Assembly (NCBI GenBank): GCA_026224775.1
Contig: JAMFRP010000013.1
Span: 186,001-250,000 of the forward strand
Source: Bacteroidota bacterium
Lineage (GTDB): Bacteria > Bacteroidota > Bacteroidia > Sphingobacteriales > Sphingobacteriaceae
Length of the DNA stretch: 64,000 nucleotides
Direction: 5' to 3'
Below the pieces are notes generated by a model. It was not told the origin of the DNA. It worked only from the letters and a program-made list of their open reading frames with translations, and made no database searches. Shown here piece by piece: positions 53,248-61,294 of this stretch. Numbering within the stretch: the first letter of the stretch is position 1; each line of letters begins with the position of its first letter. The position numbers and the translations under genes were made by a program.

Positions 53248-54435
53248 ATGCCAACGTTACGTCAACTTTTTTTAGCCAACAACGCTCAAACTACTGATTT
53301 TCCACTCCTGCTTGAATTTGAACGGGCAGAAGGTGTTTATATGTACAATAGCGAAGGGAAGGCTTATATCGACCTTATTTCGGGCATTGGCGTGAGCAAC
53401 CTGGGGCATAGCAATCCTAAAGTTATCGAGGCGATCAAACAACAAGTTGATAAATACATGCACCTGATGGTTTATGGCGAGTATGTGCAAACCCCGCAAG
53501 TCAAATTCGCTGAGAAGCTAATATCGGTATTCCCCAAAAATCTGCAATCTGTATACTTTACCAACTCAGGCACTGAGGCTGTTGAAGGCGCATTAAAACT
53601 GGCCAAACGTTTTACGGGCAGGCATCAAATCATCGCTTGTCATAATTCTTATCATGGCAGTACGCATGGCGCTTTAAGCGTTATGGGTAACGAGGAATAT
53701 AAACAGGCATATCGCCCCCTATTACCGGGCGTTAATTTCATCCGGTTTAATAATGCTGACGACCTGAGCCAGATCACCGAAGAAACTGCCTGTGTTATTA
53801 TAGAAACCGTACAGGGAGAAGCTGGAATACGTGTGCCTGATATTGCGTATATGCAAGCCCTGCGTGCTAAATGTACAGAAACAGGTACTTTATTAATATT
53901 AGACGAGATACAAGCCGCTTTTGGCCGTACAGGTAAATTATTTGGCTTTGAGCATTTCGGGATAGTACCCGATATTTTATTACTTGCCAAGGCGCTTGGC
54001 GGCGGCATGCCTGTGGGCGCTTTCGCGGCATCGCATAACATCATGTCGGCGCTAAAGGAAAATCCCATCCTGGGGCATATTACTACGTTTGGCGGGCACC
54101 CGGTGTGCTGCGCGGCAGGGTTGGCTGCGCTGGAGGTTTTGTTAGATGAAAAACTTTGCGATCAGGTTGCGGAAAAAGAAACACTTATCCGGTCGTTATT
54201 AGTTCATCCATCTATCAAACAAATTCGCGGCAAGGGACTGATGCTAGCGGCTGAACTGGAAAGCTTCGATCTGAACAAAAAAATAATTGACCGTTGTATT
54301 GAGCATGGTGTAATTGTAGACTGGTTTTTACATTGCAGCAATGCCATGCGCATAGCCCCACCATTGATCATCACGCATGACGAAATCAGGAAAGCATGTG
54401 AAGTGATATTGGAAGCAGTAGAATTCTATAGCTAA
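53248..54435 (+). CDS. Class III PLP-dependent aminotransferase (acetylornithine-type)
   Basis: Uses pyridoxal phosphate to transfer amino groups to or from the omega position of substrates such as ornithine derivatives. Segments: SGIGVSNLGHSNPKVIEAI, FTNSGTEAVEGALKLAKRFTG, ILDEIQAAFGRTGKLFGFEH (cofactor-binding Asp) and LLAKALGGGMPVGAF (Schiff-base Lys). The track begins at a TTG (53230). The ATG at 53248 (MPTLRQLFLANN) fits the family start, giving 395 residues. It converges with mtgA and the stops overlap by four bases. The substrate, whether acetylornithine or another acceptor, is not proven because no arginine-pathway genes are next to it. Confidence 0.9.
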   Translation: MPTLRQLFLANNAQTTDFPLLLEFERAEGVYMYNSEGKAYIDLISGIGVSNLGHSNPKVIEAIKQQVDKYMHLMVYGEYVQTPQVKFAEKLISVFPKNLQSVYFTNSGTEAVEGALKLAKRFTGRHQIIACHNSYHGSTHGALSVMGNEEYKQAYRPLLPGVNFIRFNNADDLSQITEETACVIIETVQGEAGIRVPDIAYMQALRAKCTETGTLLILDEIQAAFGRTGKLFGFEHFGIVPDILLLAKALGGGMPVGAFAASHNIMSALKENPILGHITTFGGHPVCCAAGLAALEVLLDEKLCDQVAEKETLIRSLLVHPSIKQIRGKGLMLAAELESFDLNKKIIDRCIEHGVIVDWFLHCSNAMRIAPPLIITHDEIRKACEVILEAVEFYS

Positions 54436-55112
54436 AAGTCCAGCGGCCCCAGCCTGCGCATATTTTTCAGGATCAGGTACTGACGGTGATGCACATAGCT
54501 GCTCGGGTTAGTCGGCGACCATTTTAACGGGTCTGGAAAAATAGAGGCAATTGCAGCGGCTTCGTGCTTATCTAAATCCTTAGCATCTTTGTGGTAGTAG
54601 GTTTGTGCGGCGGCTTCAACACCATACACACCATCCCCCATTTCTATCTCGTTCAGGTAAACCTCCATGATGCGTTTCTTGCTCCAGAATATTTCTTCCA
54701 GAATAGTAAAATAGGCTTCGAAGCCTTTACGGATATATGACCTGCCCGGCCACAGAAAAACATTTTTTGCTGTTTGCTGCGATATGGTACTTCCGCCTAT
54801 CAATTTATGGCTGTGGCTATTTTTATCGATGGCTTTCTCCATCGCCTTAAAATCAAACCCGAAATGATCCAGGAAACGCTGGTCTTCCGCAGCAACGGCA
54901 GCACGTTTCATGGGATCGGAAATATCATCGAAATTCACCCATTTTTTGTTTATTTTCCAGTCTTTACCATCTGATTTGCGTTCAAAACCGCGCTCAATCA
55001 TCAATAAAGTAACAGGCGGATTTATGAAACGGTATAACAACACCCACAAAATGGTGATGCCGAAGAAAAAGATCACGAAAAGTTTAAGAAAACGGAGGAT
55101 AAGTTTTAGCAT
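54432..55112 (-). CDS. mtgA: Monofunctional biosynthetic peptidoglycan glycosyltransferase
   Basis: Polymerises lipid II into glycan strands at the inner membrane. 226 residues: an N-terminal membrane anchor (FLKLFVIFFFGITILWVLLY), then the GT51 domain with catalytic Glu in AAEDQRFLDHFGFD, the GGSTISQQTAKNVFL motif, KKRIMEVYLNEIEMGDGVYGVEAAAQTYY and the RxxxIL-like end. There is no transpeptidase domain, so it is the MtgA type and not a class A PBP. It converges on the aminotransferase gene with a four-base overlap of stops. Confidence 0.94.
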   Translation of the reverse strand: MLKLILRFLKLFVIFFFGITILWVLLYRFINPPVTLLMIERGFERKSDGKDWKINKKWVNFDDISDPMKRAAVAAEDQRFLDHFGFDFKAMEKAIDKNSHSHKLIGGSTISQQTAKNVFLWPGRSYIRKGFEAYFTILEEIFWSKKRIMEVYLNEIEMGDGVYGVEAAAQTYYHKDAKDLDKHEAAAIASIFPDPLKWSPTNPSSYVHHRQYLILKNMRRLGPLDF

Positions 55113-55194
55113 ATCGCCAGCAAAAATAAGAGTATTTCGTTATGCGGGATGTTTGATTTTAGAATTATTTTTTTGTGGCGATATAGAAATAGAG

Positions 55195-55278
55195 CGTCAT
55201 TGCGAGGAACGAAGCAATCTCTACGTAGGCAAGGCGGCCAATGCCCAGTTCGCGATTGCTTCGTTCCTCGCAATGACA
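55195..55278. repeat. REP-like palindromic repeat, copy 6 (with half copy at 55301-55330)
   Basis: CGTCATTGCGAGGAACGAAG ... GCTTCGTTCCTCGCAATGACA. A half element follows with GGGATTGCCACGCTATCGCT up to CAATGACG. The composite resembles the clustered, inverted layout of REP/BIME elements. Confidence 0.88.
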
Positions 55279-55362
55279 AACTTTTAAATTTGCAAAGTTG
55301 GGGATTGCCACGCTATCGCTCGCAATGACGATAGTTTTATTATCTTCAAACAGTTTCTGAGG

Positions 55363-55971
55363 CTATTTATACTTCCACATTCGTGATTTACCTTCGATTA
55401 GCCAATCAATGGTAGTATCCAGTCGTTTTTGGCGAGTGGTATCAGTTTTGGCTTCAATTATCCATTCCAGGTATTCCTTTTTATGCGAATAGCTGAATTT
55501 TTCAAATGTTTCTTTGGCTTTCGGGTGCTCATTCAGTAATGCTTCAAAGTAATCAGGAACAACCAATTCTTTCTTTTCGGCAGGTGCTTTTTTAACGACC
55601 GGAGCTTTCTTTCCTGATTCATTGTTTTTCATTGCCTGTAATACAAAATGGATGATGGTTTCATCGGAGGGAAGATCGTCGATTATAATTATTCTACCGA
55701 AGCTACCTGCGGCGGCCTCCCCTATTTTTAACAATCCTTGCGGGTCGTCAAGTAATGATGCTTTCCAAAAACCAAATGCGCAATGCTGTTTAAAAGCGGC
55801 CATCTGGCAAATTGATCCTTTATATTCAAAAAAGGGCATGCCCCATTTTATGGTTTCGGTAATTAATGGCGAAGCCGAATGGACCACCTCGCGAATGTGA
55901 TTAAGTATGGGTTTTGCAAATGGCGCGGCCTTTTGGATATAGTCGTGTACATCCACATTATATTGTTCCAT
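55363..55971 (-). CDS. DUF1801/YdeI (OmdA)-like protein
   Basis: 202 residues. The N-terminal half (KPILNHIREVVHSASPLITE, ETIKWGMPFFEYKGSICQMA, KQHCAFGFWK) is the DUF1801 domain, a fold related to iron-sulfur-scaffold/frataxin-like proteins. The C-terminal half (VPDYFEALLNEHPKAKETFE, FSYSHKKEYLEWIIEAKTDT) matches the YdeI/bacteriocin-protection family. Both domains are conserved but of uncertain biochemical role, and YdeI has been linked to resistance to colicin-like agents and to polymyxin. No signal peptide, so it is cytosolic. It stands alone on the minus strand, between REP-like repeats. Confidence 0.8.
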   Translation of the reverse strand: MEQYNVDVHDYIQKAAPFAKPILNHIREVVHSASPLITETIKWGMPFFEYKGSICQMAAFKQHCAFGFWKASLLDDPQGLLKIGEAAAGSFGRIIIIDDLPSDETIIHFVLQAMKNNESGKKAPVVKKAPAEKKELVVPDYFEALLNEHPKAKETFEKFSYSHKKEYLEWIIEAKTDTTRQKRLDTTIDWLIEGKSRMWKYK

Positions 55972-56017
55972 AATTAAAGTTAGCGTTTTTTGAGAAAAAA
56001 AAGACGATCGAAAAGAT

Positions 56018-56098
56018 TGTCATTAAGGAACGAAGTAATCACGAACTTTGCTTAGCCGCTCTGTATAGCATGCGATTGCTTCGTTCCTCGCAATGACA
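56018..56098. repeat. REP-like palindromic repeat, copy 7
   Basis: TTGTCATTAAGGAACGAAGT ... TTGCTTCGTTCCTCGCAATGACA. The left arm is partly decayed. It lies just past the TonB-like gene's stop. Confidence 0.8.
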
Positions 56099-56110
56099 GT
56101 GGGGATTAAT

Positions 56111-56920
56111 TTAGTTCACTTTGAACACAAACACTACAGTGCCTTCCTGGGTATCGGGTGCGGAATCAAGCGCGTTAATTTTGGCGTTTCTAACCGCGTT
56201 CTCGCATTTCTGGATCAGGTCATAGTCCGTCATGGTGGTACCACGGCCAGATTGGGCATAAATAACGTTGCCGTTTTTATCTACATGTATATCAATAACA
56301 ATCTTTCCAGTTCTCCGCTTTTCATCAGTAACCGTTGGGCGGGTTACAAAGCTGCGCTGTGTCAGGTTTAGGTTACCGCCATTGCCTGATCCTGTACCAT
56401 TGTAGTTATTGGTTAGCGTACTGCCTGTAGGCTTGCCCTGGTTGCCGGGAGTATTGGTAGTACCATCGCCCGAGCCTGTGCCGTTGTTAGTTTTGCCTTT
56501 GTAAAGCGCGTTTTGGTTAACCACGGGTTTGGATACTGTTTTAGTGGCCTGGGTTGCTACGGTATTACTTGGCTTTTTACTGTTTGTAGTTACCGCGGGG
56601 GCATCCTCGTTATTTTGCGTGACTATTTTTTTGTCGCTGTTATCAACCTGTGTTTTTTGCTCGGTAGGTGGCGCAGGGGTTGCTTTAGTTGGCAGTGTAT
56701 GATTGGCCTTCTCGGCTACTGAGGGTTGATCCACGCTCATATAATCGCTTCCCATACCGGCATCCGTTGTCCCATAGTTAACCAGGATGCCGCCTGTGCC
56801 TTCATCGGGCTTTGGCGGCGGAGTGAATACCATAAAATAACACATAGCCATTAGTGCAACCAGGATAATACCTGTTGCTAAAAATGCTTTGGGATAGTTA
56901 TTTTCTTCTCTGTATTCCAT
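56111..56920 (-). CDS. TonB-type energy transducer
   Basis: 269 residues: a cytoplasmic N-terminal 10 residues, one transmembrane helix (AFLATGIILVALMAMCYFMV), a long periplasmic linker rich in Pro, Thr, Gln and Asn with Gly-rich segments (TGSGDGTTNTPGNQGK), and a C-terminal TonB-like domain (GKIVIDIHVDKNGNVIYAQS ... VVFVFKVN). The HPF/SxxxH helix motif of classical TonB is absent or much altered, so it should be seen as a TonB/TolA-type transducer. It is the last gene of the envelope cluster, 78 bases after ExbD. ExbB/ExbD would energise it. Confidence 0.88.
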   Translation of the reverse strand: MEYREENNYPKAFLATGIILVALMAMCYFMVFTPPPKPDEGTGGILVNYGTTDAGMGSDYMSVDQPSVAEKANHTLPTKATPAPPTEQKTQVDNSDKKIVTQNNEDAPAVTTNSKKPSNTVATQATKTVSKPVVNQNALYKGKTNNGTGSGDGTTNTPGNQGKPTGSTLTNNYNGTGSGNGGNLNLTQRSFVTRPTVTDEKRRTGKIVIDIHVDKNGNVIYAQSGRGTTMTDYDLIQKCENAVRNAKINALDSAPDTQEGTVVFVFKVN

Positions 56921-56998
56921 TGGTTGGTAAATGGTGAGAGTGAGCGGTGAGTGGTCGCCTAACTAATTAACTACTCACCATTCACTACTCACTAATCG

Positions 56999-57397
56999 CT
57001 ATTTCGGTTCTGTTGCCAGTACCAGTTTTATATTCATTTTTTGTGCCACATCCATTACCTGCACCGCGTTTTGTATAGCTACTGTTTTATCAACATATAA
57101 CACAATGGTTAAATCAGCATCGGGTGTTTTAAATGCTGATATTGCTGATTGCAGGTCATCAACGCTTACTTGCTTTTTGTCAACATAGTATTTCAGATCA
57201 CCTGTGATTGACACATTGATGGTCTTTTTAGATTCTGACTGGCTTGTTGACGATTTGGGCAGCGTTAGTTTAATAACGTTAGGATTGGTTATTGTTGACG
57301 CGATGAGAAAAAACAACAGCAGGAAGAACATAATATCGTTCATCGCTGAGGTTTGTACTTCGGCAGCAATCCTTTTTTTCCTGTTACTTAAATTCAT
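56999..57397 (-). CDS. ExbD/TolR-type proton-channel subunit
   Basis: 132 residues: cytoplasmic N-terminus, a single transmembrane helix with the conserved Asp (AMNDIMFFLLLFFLIASTI), then a periplasmic domain ending KMNIKLVLATEPK. The Asp in the helix is the proton-binding residue of the ExbD/TolR family. The start codon overlaps the ExbB stop (ATGA), so translation is coupled. It acts with ExbB to energise TonB-type proteins. Confidence 0.94.
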   Translation of the reverse strand: MNLSNRKKRIAAEVQTSAMNDIMFFLLLFFLIASTITNPNVIKLTLPKSSTSQSESKKTINVSITGDLKYYVDKKQVSVDDLQSAISAFKTPDADLTIVLYVDKTVAIQNAVQVMDVAQKMNIKLVLATEPK

Positions 57398-58104
57398 TTG
57401 CTTGGCTCCTCTAACAGGTCAATAAATTCAATGGCGTCAGTCTCTAATTTTAAGATTACCTTATCAACCATCATATTTAAAATGTGATAGAATATATAGG
57501 CAACCATCCCCACAAACAAACCCGCGGCGGCCGTTACCATCTTCACATACAAACCACCGGATATAACACCAATGCTCAGGTTACCTGATTGGGCGATGTC
57601 ATAAAATATTTTGATTACACCATAAATAGTACCCAAAAAGCCGAACATCGGGGCAATACCAGCAATAATACCCAGTATGCCGATATTCTTGTCGAGCTTG
57701 GCAACTTCCAGTTTGCCTATATTTTCAATAGCGCCCTCAATATCTTTTATCGGCCTGCCTATCCTCAACAAACCTTTTTGCAACATACGGCCAAGCGGCG
57801 AGTTACTGTTTCTGCAGATAGCGATGGCCGATTCTAAATTACCGGTATGTATGCTTGAGCGTACCTGCATTAACAGGTTAGCGTCGCTTTTTGAAGCTTT
57901 GCGGATGGTGAAATATCGTTCAAAAAATATAACCAAACCTAAAACTGCCAAAATACCAATAGGTATCATGATGACGCCACCCTTAACCAATAAATCGCCG
58001 AAACGAAGGGTATCACCCGTTGTGGCCCCGCCGGTTTGTGAAAGATTCTTTACTGTGTCTGCTATCTTGTGCGCGGTATCTGTTACCTGTAGTAATAAAC
58101 TCAT
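57394..58104 (-). CDS. MotA/TolQ/ExbB-type proton-channel protein
   Basis: 236 residues, three transmembrane helices (about 45-65, 139-160 and 183-205). The family motif GTIYGVIKIFYDIA, with flanking APMFGFLGT, marks helix 2, and helix 3 has VTAAAGLFVGMVAYIFYHIL. It forms the pentameric proton channel that drives ExbD and TonB. Its ATG overlaps the last base of the HU-SPOR gene stop, and it is coupled with exbD, so the cluster is transcribed and translated as one chain. Confidence 0.94.
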   Translation of the reverse strand: MSLLLQVTDTAHKIADTVKNLSQTGGATTGDTLRFGDLLVKGGVIMIPIGILAVLGLVIFFERYFTIRKASKSDANLLMQVRSSIHTGNLESAIAICRNSNSPLGRMLQKGLLRIGRPIKDIEGAIENIGKLEVAKLDKNIGILGIIAGIAPMFGFLGTIYGVIKIFYDIAQSGNLSIGVISGGLYVKMVTAAAGLFVGMVAYIFYHILNMMVDKVILKLETDAIEFIDLLEEPSK

Positions 58105-59228
58105 TATTGTTTTGGATTGTATGGTTGTATACTCATTCTATTTGCCCCAATTTGCCCGGTTTTTACTATCGCATGCATGTGATTAACTGCATCATCAGCT
58201 GTAAAATAGGTACCTAAGGTCACTTTGAACAATTTGCCGGGGGCATTTTTAACTATTCTGGCATCAAAGCCGAGATTTTTATAAACTACGATCGTTCTGT
58301 TCGCCTCGTTTATTGTTTTAAAAGCGCCGCCTAATATTTCATACCTAACTCTGGAAAAAGTATCAATTGGCGCTGCCGTATTAACTGGAGCTGCTGTATT
58401 AACGCTCGCTGCTTTTGCTGTAGTATCAGTCGTTACCTTTTTCGTACCGCTTGCTGTTGAATCCGCTTTAATAAGCGGAGCTACTGTTTTTGTGGTATCA
58501 TGTTTTACCGGTGCTTTTAATATAATTGGTGCGGGGTGTTGCGCGCCAATTAGCCTGTCATATACAGTCGGGTTAAATTTATACAATGCAAATACACCGA
58601 TTATACCTAACAGAACAACTGCCGTTATGATTATCCATATCCAGTTATTGTTTTTCTCTTCTACCTCTTCGTCTGAATATCCTCTGCCATTAAATATAAA
58701 CTCTTCTTCCTGCGAAACCGTTGGTTCTGCGGTTTGCTCCTGTGCGGGAGATTCACCTATTGGAGCGGTTGGTTCAGGGCGTGGCATTTCTTTTTCCAGT
58801 TGTTCCCGGAATGAGGTACCGCCCAATTTGCTGATCGCTACCGGTTGATAACCGTAATATGCCGGATCAACAGGTAAAACTTCGGCGGGTTTAAAATGCA
58901 ATTTAGTATCCTCAAAATGTAACGTACCTAAATCGGCCAGGGGTACTTCCTTAACTATAGCTTCCTGTCTTAAATTATCAATAAATTTAGCGGTGAAGTA
59001 TTTTGATGATGCCAGCGAAATTCTCTTTTTTTCGGCTATATATTGCAATAGCACATCATCATCATGGTATTGCTCGTCGAATTGTATTTTACTGGTTGGC
59101 GGATAGAATTTGCCTTGCGTATTATCATAATAGCCATCAACTTTTAACTGCGCAAAGTAACCAAGGCCAGGTACATTTACCTCGCCATTTTGCATTAACA
59201 GTTCACTTAAATAATAGGCTACATCCAT
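58104..59228 (-). CDS. HU-type (CCDC81-like) domain, transmembrane helix and SPOR domain protein
   Basis: 374 residues with three regions. Residues 1-118 form two HU/CCDC81-like units (LSELLMQNGEVNVPGLGYFA and PLADLGTLHFEDTKLHFKPAE are characteristic). A single transmembrane helix follows (about 195-217, NNWIWIIITAVVLLGIIGVF), then an Ala/Thr-rich linker and a C-terminal SPOR domain (about 290-370, YEILGGAFKTINEANRTIVV, FKVTLGTYFTADDAVNHM). HU-type units are expected in the cytosol, where related proteins bind DNA, while SPOR binds denuded peptidoglycan at the division site. The protein could therefore link nucleoid and septal wall (inference). It lies directly ahead of exbB. Confidence 0.85.
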   Translation of the reverse strand: MDVAYYLSELLMQNGEVNVPGLGYFAQLKVDGYYDNTQGKFYPPTSKIQFDEQYHDDDVLLQYIAEKKRISLASSKYFTAKFIDNLRQEAIVKEVPLADLGTLHFEDTKLHFKPAEVLPVDPAYYGYQPVAISKLGGTSFREQLEKEMPRPEPTAPIGESPAQEQTAEPTVSQEEEFIFNGRGYSDEEVEEKNNNWIWIIITAVVLLGIIGVFALYKFNPTVYDRLIGAQHPAPIILKAPVKHDTTKTVAPLIKADSTASGTKKVTTDTTAKAASVNTAAPVNTAAPIDTFSRVRYEILGGAFKTINEANRTIVVYKNLGFDARIVKNAPGKLFKVTLGTYFTADDAVNHMHAIVKTGQIGANRMSIQPYNPKQ

Positions 59229-59282
59229 TTTGCTAAAAGTAAACTTAATTATAAAATTTACAAAGTTTGTTTAAAATGACTA

Positions 59283-59367
59283 TCGTCATTGCGAGCGATA
59301 GCGTGGCAATCCCTAATATACAGAGCAGCTCTGTAAGTAGGGGATTGCTTCGTACCTCGCAATGACG
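59283..59367. repeat. REP-like palindromic repeat, copy 8
   Basis: CGTCATTGCGAGCGATAGCG ... CTTCGTACCTCGCAATGACG. The arms are imperfect. The left arm matches copy 2/5 and the right matches copy 6/7, as if a recombinant of the two subtypes. It separates the barrel gene from the HU-SPOR gene within the envelope cluster. Confidence 0.85.
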
Positions 59368-59418
59368 CTTTGTTTTTGGGTTTATATAAAACAACATGGA
59401 ATTATTTAAAAACACTTT

Positions 59419-61263
59419 TTAAAAAGCAAAACCAACTCCGCCGAATATATTAAACCCATAATCAGGGTAATATAACCAGCTTGCATTTGACCGATCTAAG
59501 ATGTTATTTGCTTTTACAAAAATGCTGATCTTATCGGTAGCCTTATAATTAACACCACCACTTAAATCAACAAAAGAGCCAATTGTGGTTGGTGGAAATG
59601 TGCTTCTGAGCGTTAAAGCATCAGCATAAGGAATATCGTAAGTTGTTCCGCGTAATAATAACGAACCTGTAATATCAACTTTACGATTAATATGGATGGC
59701 GGTACCTGCGGTTAATTTAAACTTAGGTAAGTTCCAGGCTTGTGCCTGTTGTGCCATCTGGTAGTCTTTAAATTCTACACGGCCAAATACATCCACATCG
59801 TCGGATGCTTTGTAGTCCAGTTCACCGGTAAAGCCGTTAATACGCGAGTCGCCATTATCATAAATAACAGCAAATTTATTACCACCCGGACCAAAATTGC
59901 TTACCATTAACGGCATATATTTAACGCTATTACGGAAAATAAAGGCCTTAAAGCTAAGCCCCGGCGCTAATGTTCCCTTTAAACCAGCACTCAGGTCCAG
60001 TTTGTCGACCGAATTTTTGATGTCGATATTTTGACCGATAAACGGGTTAACGGTTGAGAAATCCAATAAAGTAGATTTATTTACATCACCTTTGGCTTCA
60101 ACAAATAAGCGTACATATTTTGGTATAACCTGTAATTCCAATTTAGCTGCCGGGAATATGTAGAAGTTACTGCTAAAGCCAAACTGATCAACAATGTTTA
60201 CACCTGCATCTATCTTATACATATCACCCTGAAATTTGATATATGGATTTACGCGCAATAAGCTATTGTTGTAATTATATAAGCTATCTTTTTGTGTAGT
60301 AAGATCTAACGAACCTGCTACACCTGCATAAAACTGTTTAACAGTTTCGTTTAAAAAGCCTGATAACACCACATTGCTTTCGCGGGCATCATAAGCATCG
60401 CTATAGGTGTAACCTTTAAGTTTTAGGGCGTAAGTAAAATCATTAGGCACATCAGCAAAGTTTTTTGCCAGGTCGCCTTCAGCACTTAGTATGCTGAAAT
60501 GTTGTTTACCCGGGGTAACTTCGGTTGATGGGTCTGCCTGATCATAGCCATAAAAATAATTGCTATTGTATTTATAGTCGATACGGCCGTTAAGCGAATT
60601 GGTTGCGCCTATGCTTTTTCCAAATATGCCAACCTCGTTTGTACTTTCATTTTGTTTATTAAGGCTACCCTGCTCGGCAAGGTGTTTAATATAACCACCA
60701 GCCTGTAAACCCTGATCGGGCCCGGTGCTGAAATAACCTTCGCCGTAAGTGGTTTTTAAGTTCCCCAAACCAACCTGTATAAAGTTGTTTGTTGGAATAG
60801 AATCCTGCTGGGCTGGCATTTTCATGGCATCTAACTGGCGGATGTCGCTATTTTGCTCTAATCTTATATCCAGCGGCGTATAAGTTAAAGGTGCTTTATA
60901 AGGTGTTGCATCTTCCAAATCCGGGTTACGTCTTATTTTTACCGCATCGGCCAAAACCGGTTTGTAATCGGTAGTAACTACAATCTCCTCTGATAGGCTA
61001 TTGCTGTTCTTATTAGGATTGTTCCCTCCTGATTTAGTTGTATCCGCAGATGAATTTGTTTTAGCTACAGCATCGCCAATCTTTTTCGCATCTGATTTTT
61101 GGGTAGATGCGGTTTTCGCAGCCTTTTTTGCAGGCTTTTTAGCAACAGTTTTAGCAGCAGCTTTTTTAGTCTTAGTCTTGGGCTTGGTTTGCGCATTTGC
61201 CGGGACAAAGTATAGCAGCGCAATTAAGGTAAGCAGCGTATATATTATATGGCGTAGTTTCAT
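59419..61263 (-). CDS. Plug-less TonB-receptor-like outer-membrane beta-barrel protein
   Basis: The first Met with a good signal peptide is at 61263 (MKLRHIIYTLLTLIALLYFVPANA). The track ORF (61305) overlaps the TPR gene. About 614 residues: a Lys/Ala-rich segment (KTKTKKAAAKTVAKKPAKK, reminiscent of histone-like tails), then a short VVTTDYKPVLADAVKI stretch and a large beta-barrel with many alternating strands, ending FGGVGFAF with a terminal Phe. Late barrel features resemble TonB-dependent receptors (KISIFVKANNILD), but there is no plug domain. Its place beside TPR, SPOR and ExbBD genes points to an envelope role and not nutrient uptake (inference). Confidence 0.75.
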   Translation of the reverse strand: MKLRHIIYTLLTLIALLYFVPANAQTKPKTKTKKAAAKTVAKKPAKKAAKTASTQKSDAKKIGDAVAKTNSSADTTKSGGNNPNKNSNSLSEEIVVTTDYKPVLADAVKIRRNPDLEDATPYKAPLTYTPLDIRLEQNSDIRQLDAMKMPAQQDSIPTNNFIQVGLGNLKTTYGEGYFSTGPDQGLQAGGYIKHLAEQGSLNKQNESTNEVGIFGKSIGATNSLNGRIDYKYNSNYFYGYDQADPSTEVTPGKQHFSILSAEGDLAKNFADVPNDFTYALKLKGYTYSDAYDARESNVVLSGFLNETVKQFYAGVAGSLDLTTQKDSLYNYNNSLLRVNPYIKFQGDMYKIDAGVNIVDQFGFSSNFYIFPAAKLELQVIPKYVRLFVEAKGDVNKSTLLDFSTVNPFIGQNIDIKNSVDKLDLSAGLKGTLAPGLSFKAFIFRNSVKYMPLMVSNFGPGGNKFAVIYDNGDSRINGFTGELDYKASDDVDVFGRVEFKDYQMAQQAQAWNLPKFKLTAGTAIHINRKVDITGSLLLRGTTYDIPYADALTLRSTFPPTTIGSFVDLSGGVNYKATDKISIFVKANNILDRSNASWLYYPDYGFNIFGGVGFAF

Positions 61264-61294
61264 TGCTTGTCTCGTGTTTGTGGTCATCATCCTG

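Noticed and set aside
57677-58186. 169-residue plus-strand ORF opposite ExbB.
   Set aside because: Long only because ExbB codons lack stops in the antisense frame. Its composition is hydrophobic mirror sequence.
40823-59367. Regularly occurring palindromic hairpins considered as CRISPR-like units.
   Set aside because: Spacing between copies is thousands of bases and variable, no cas genes are present, and the copies are individual intergenic elements.
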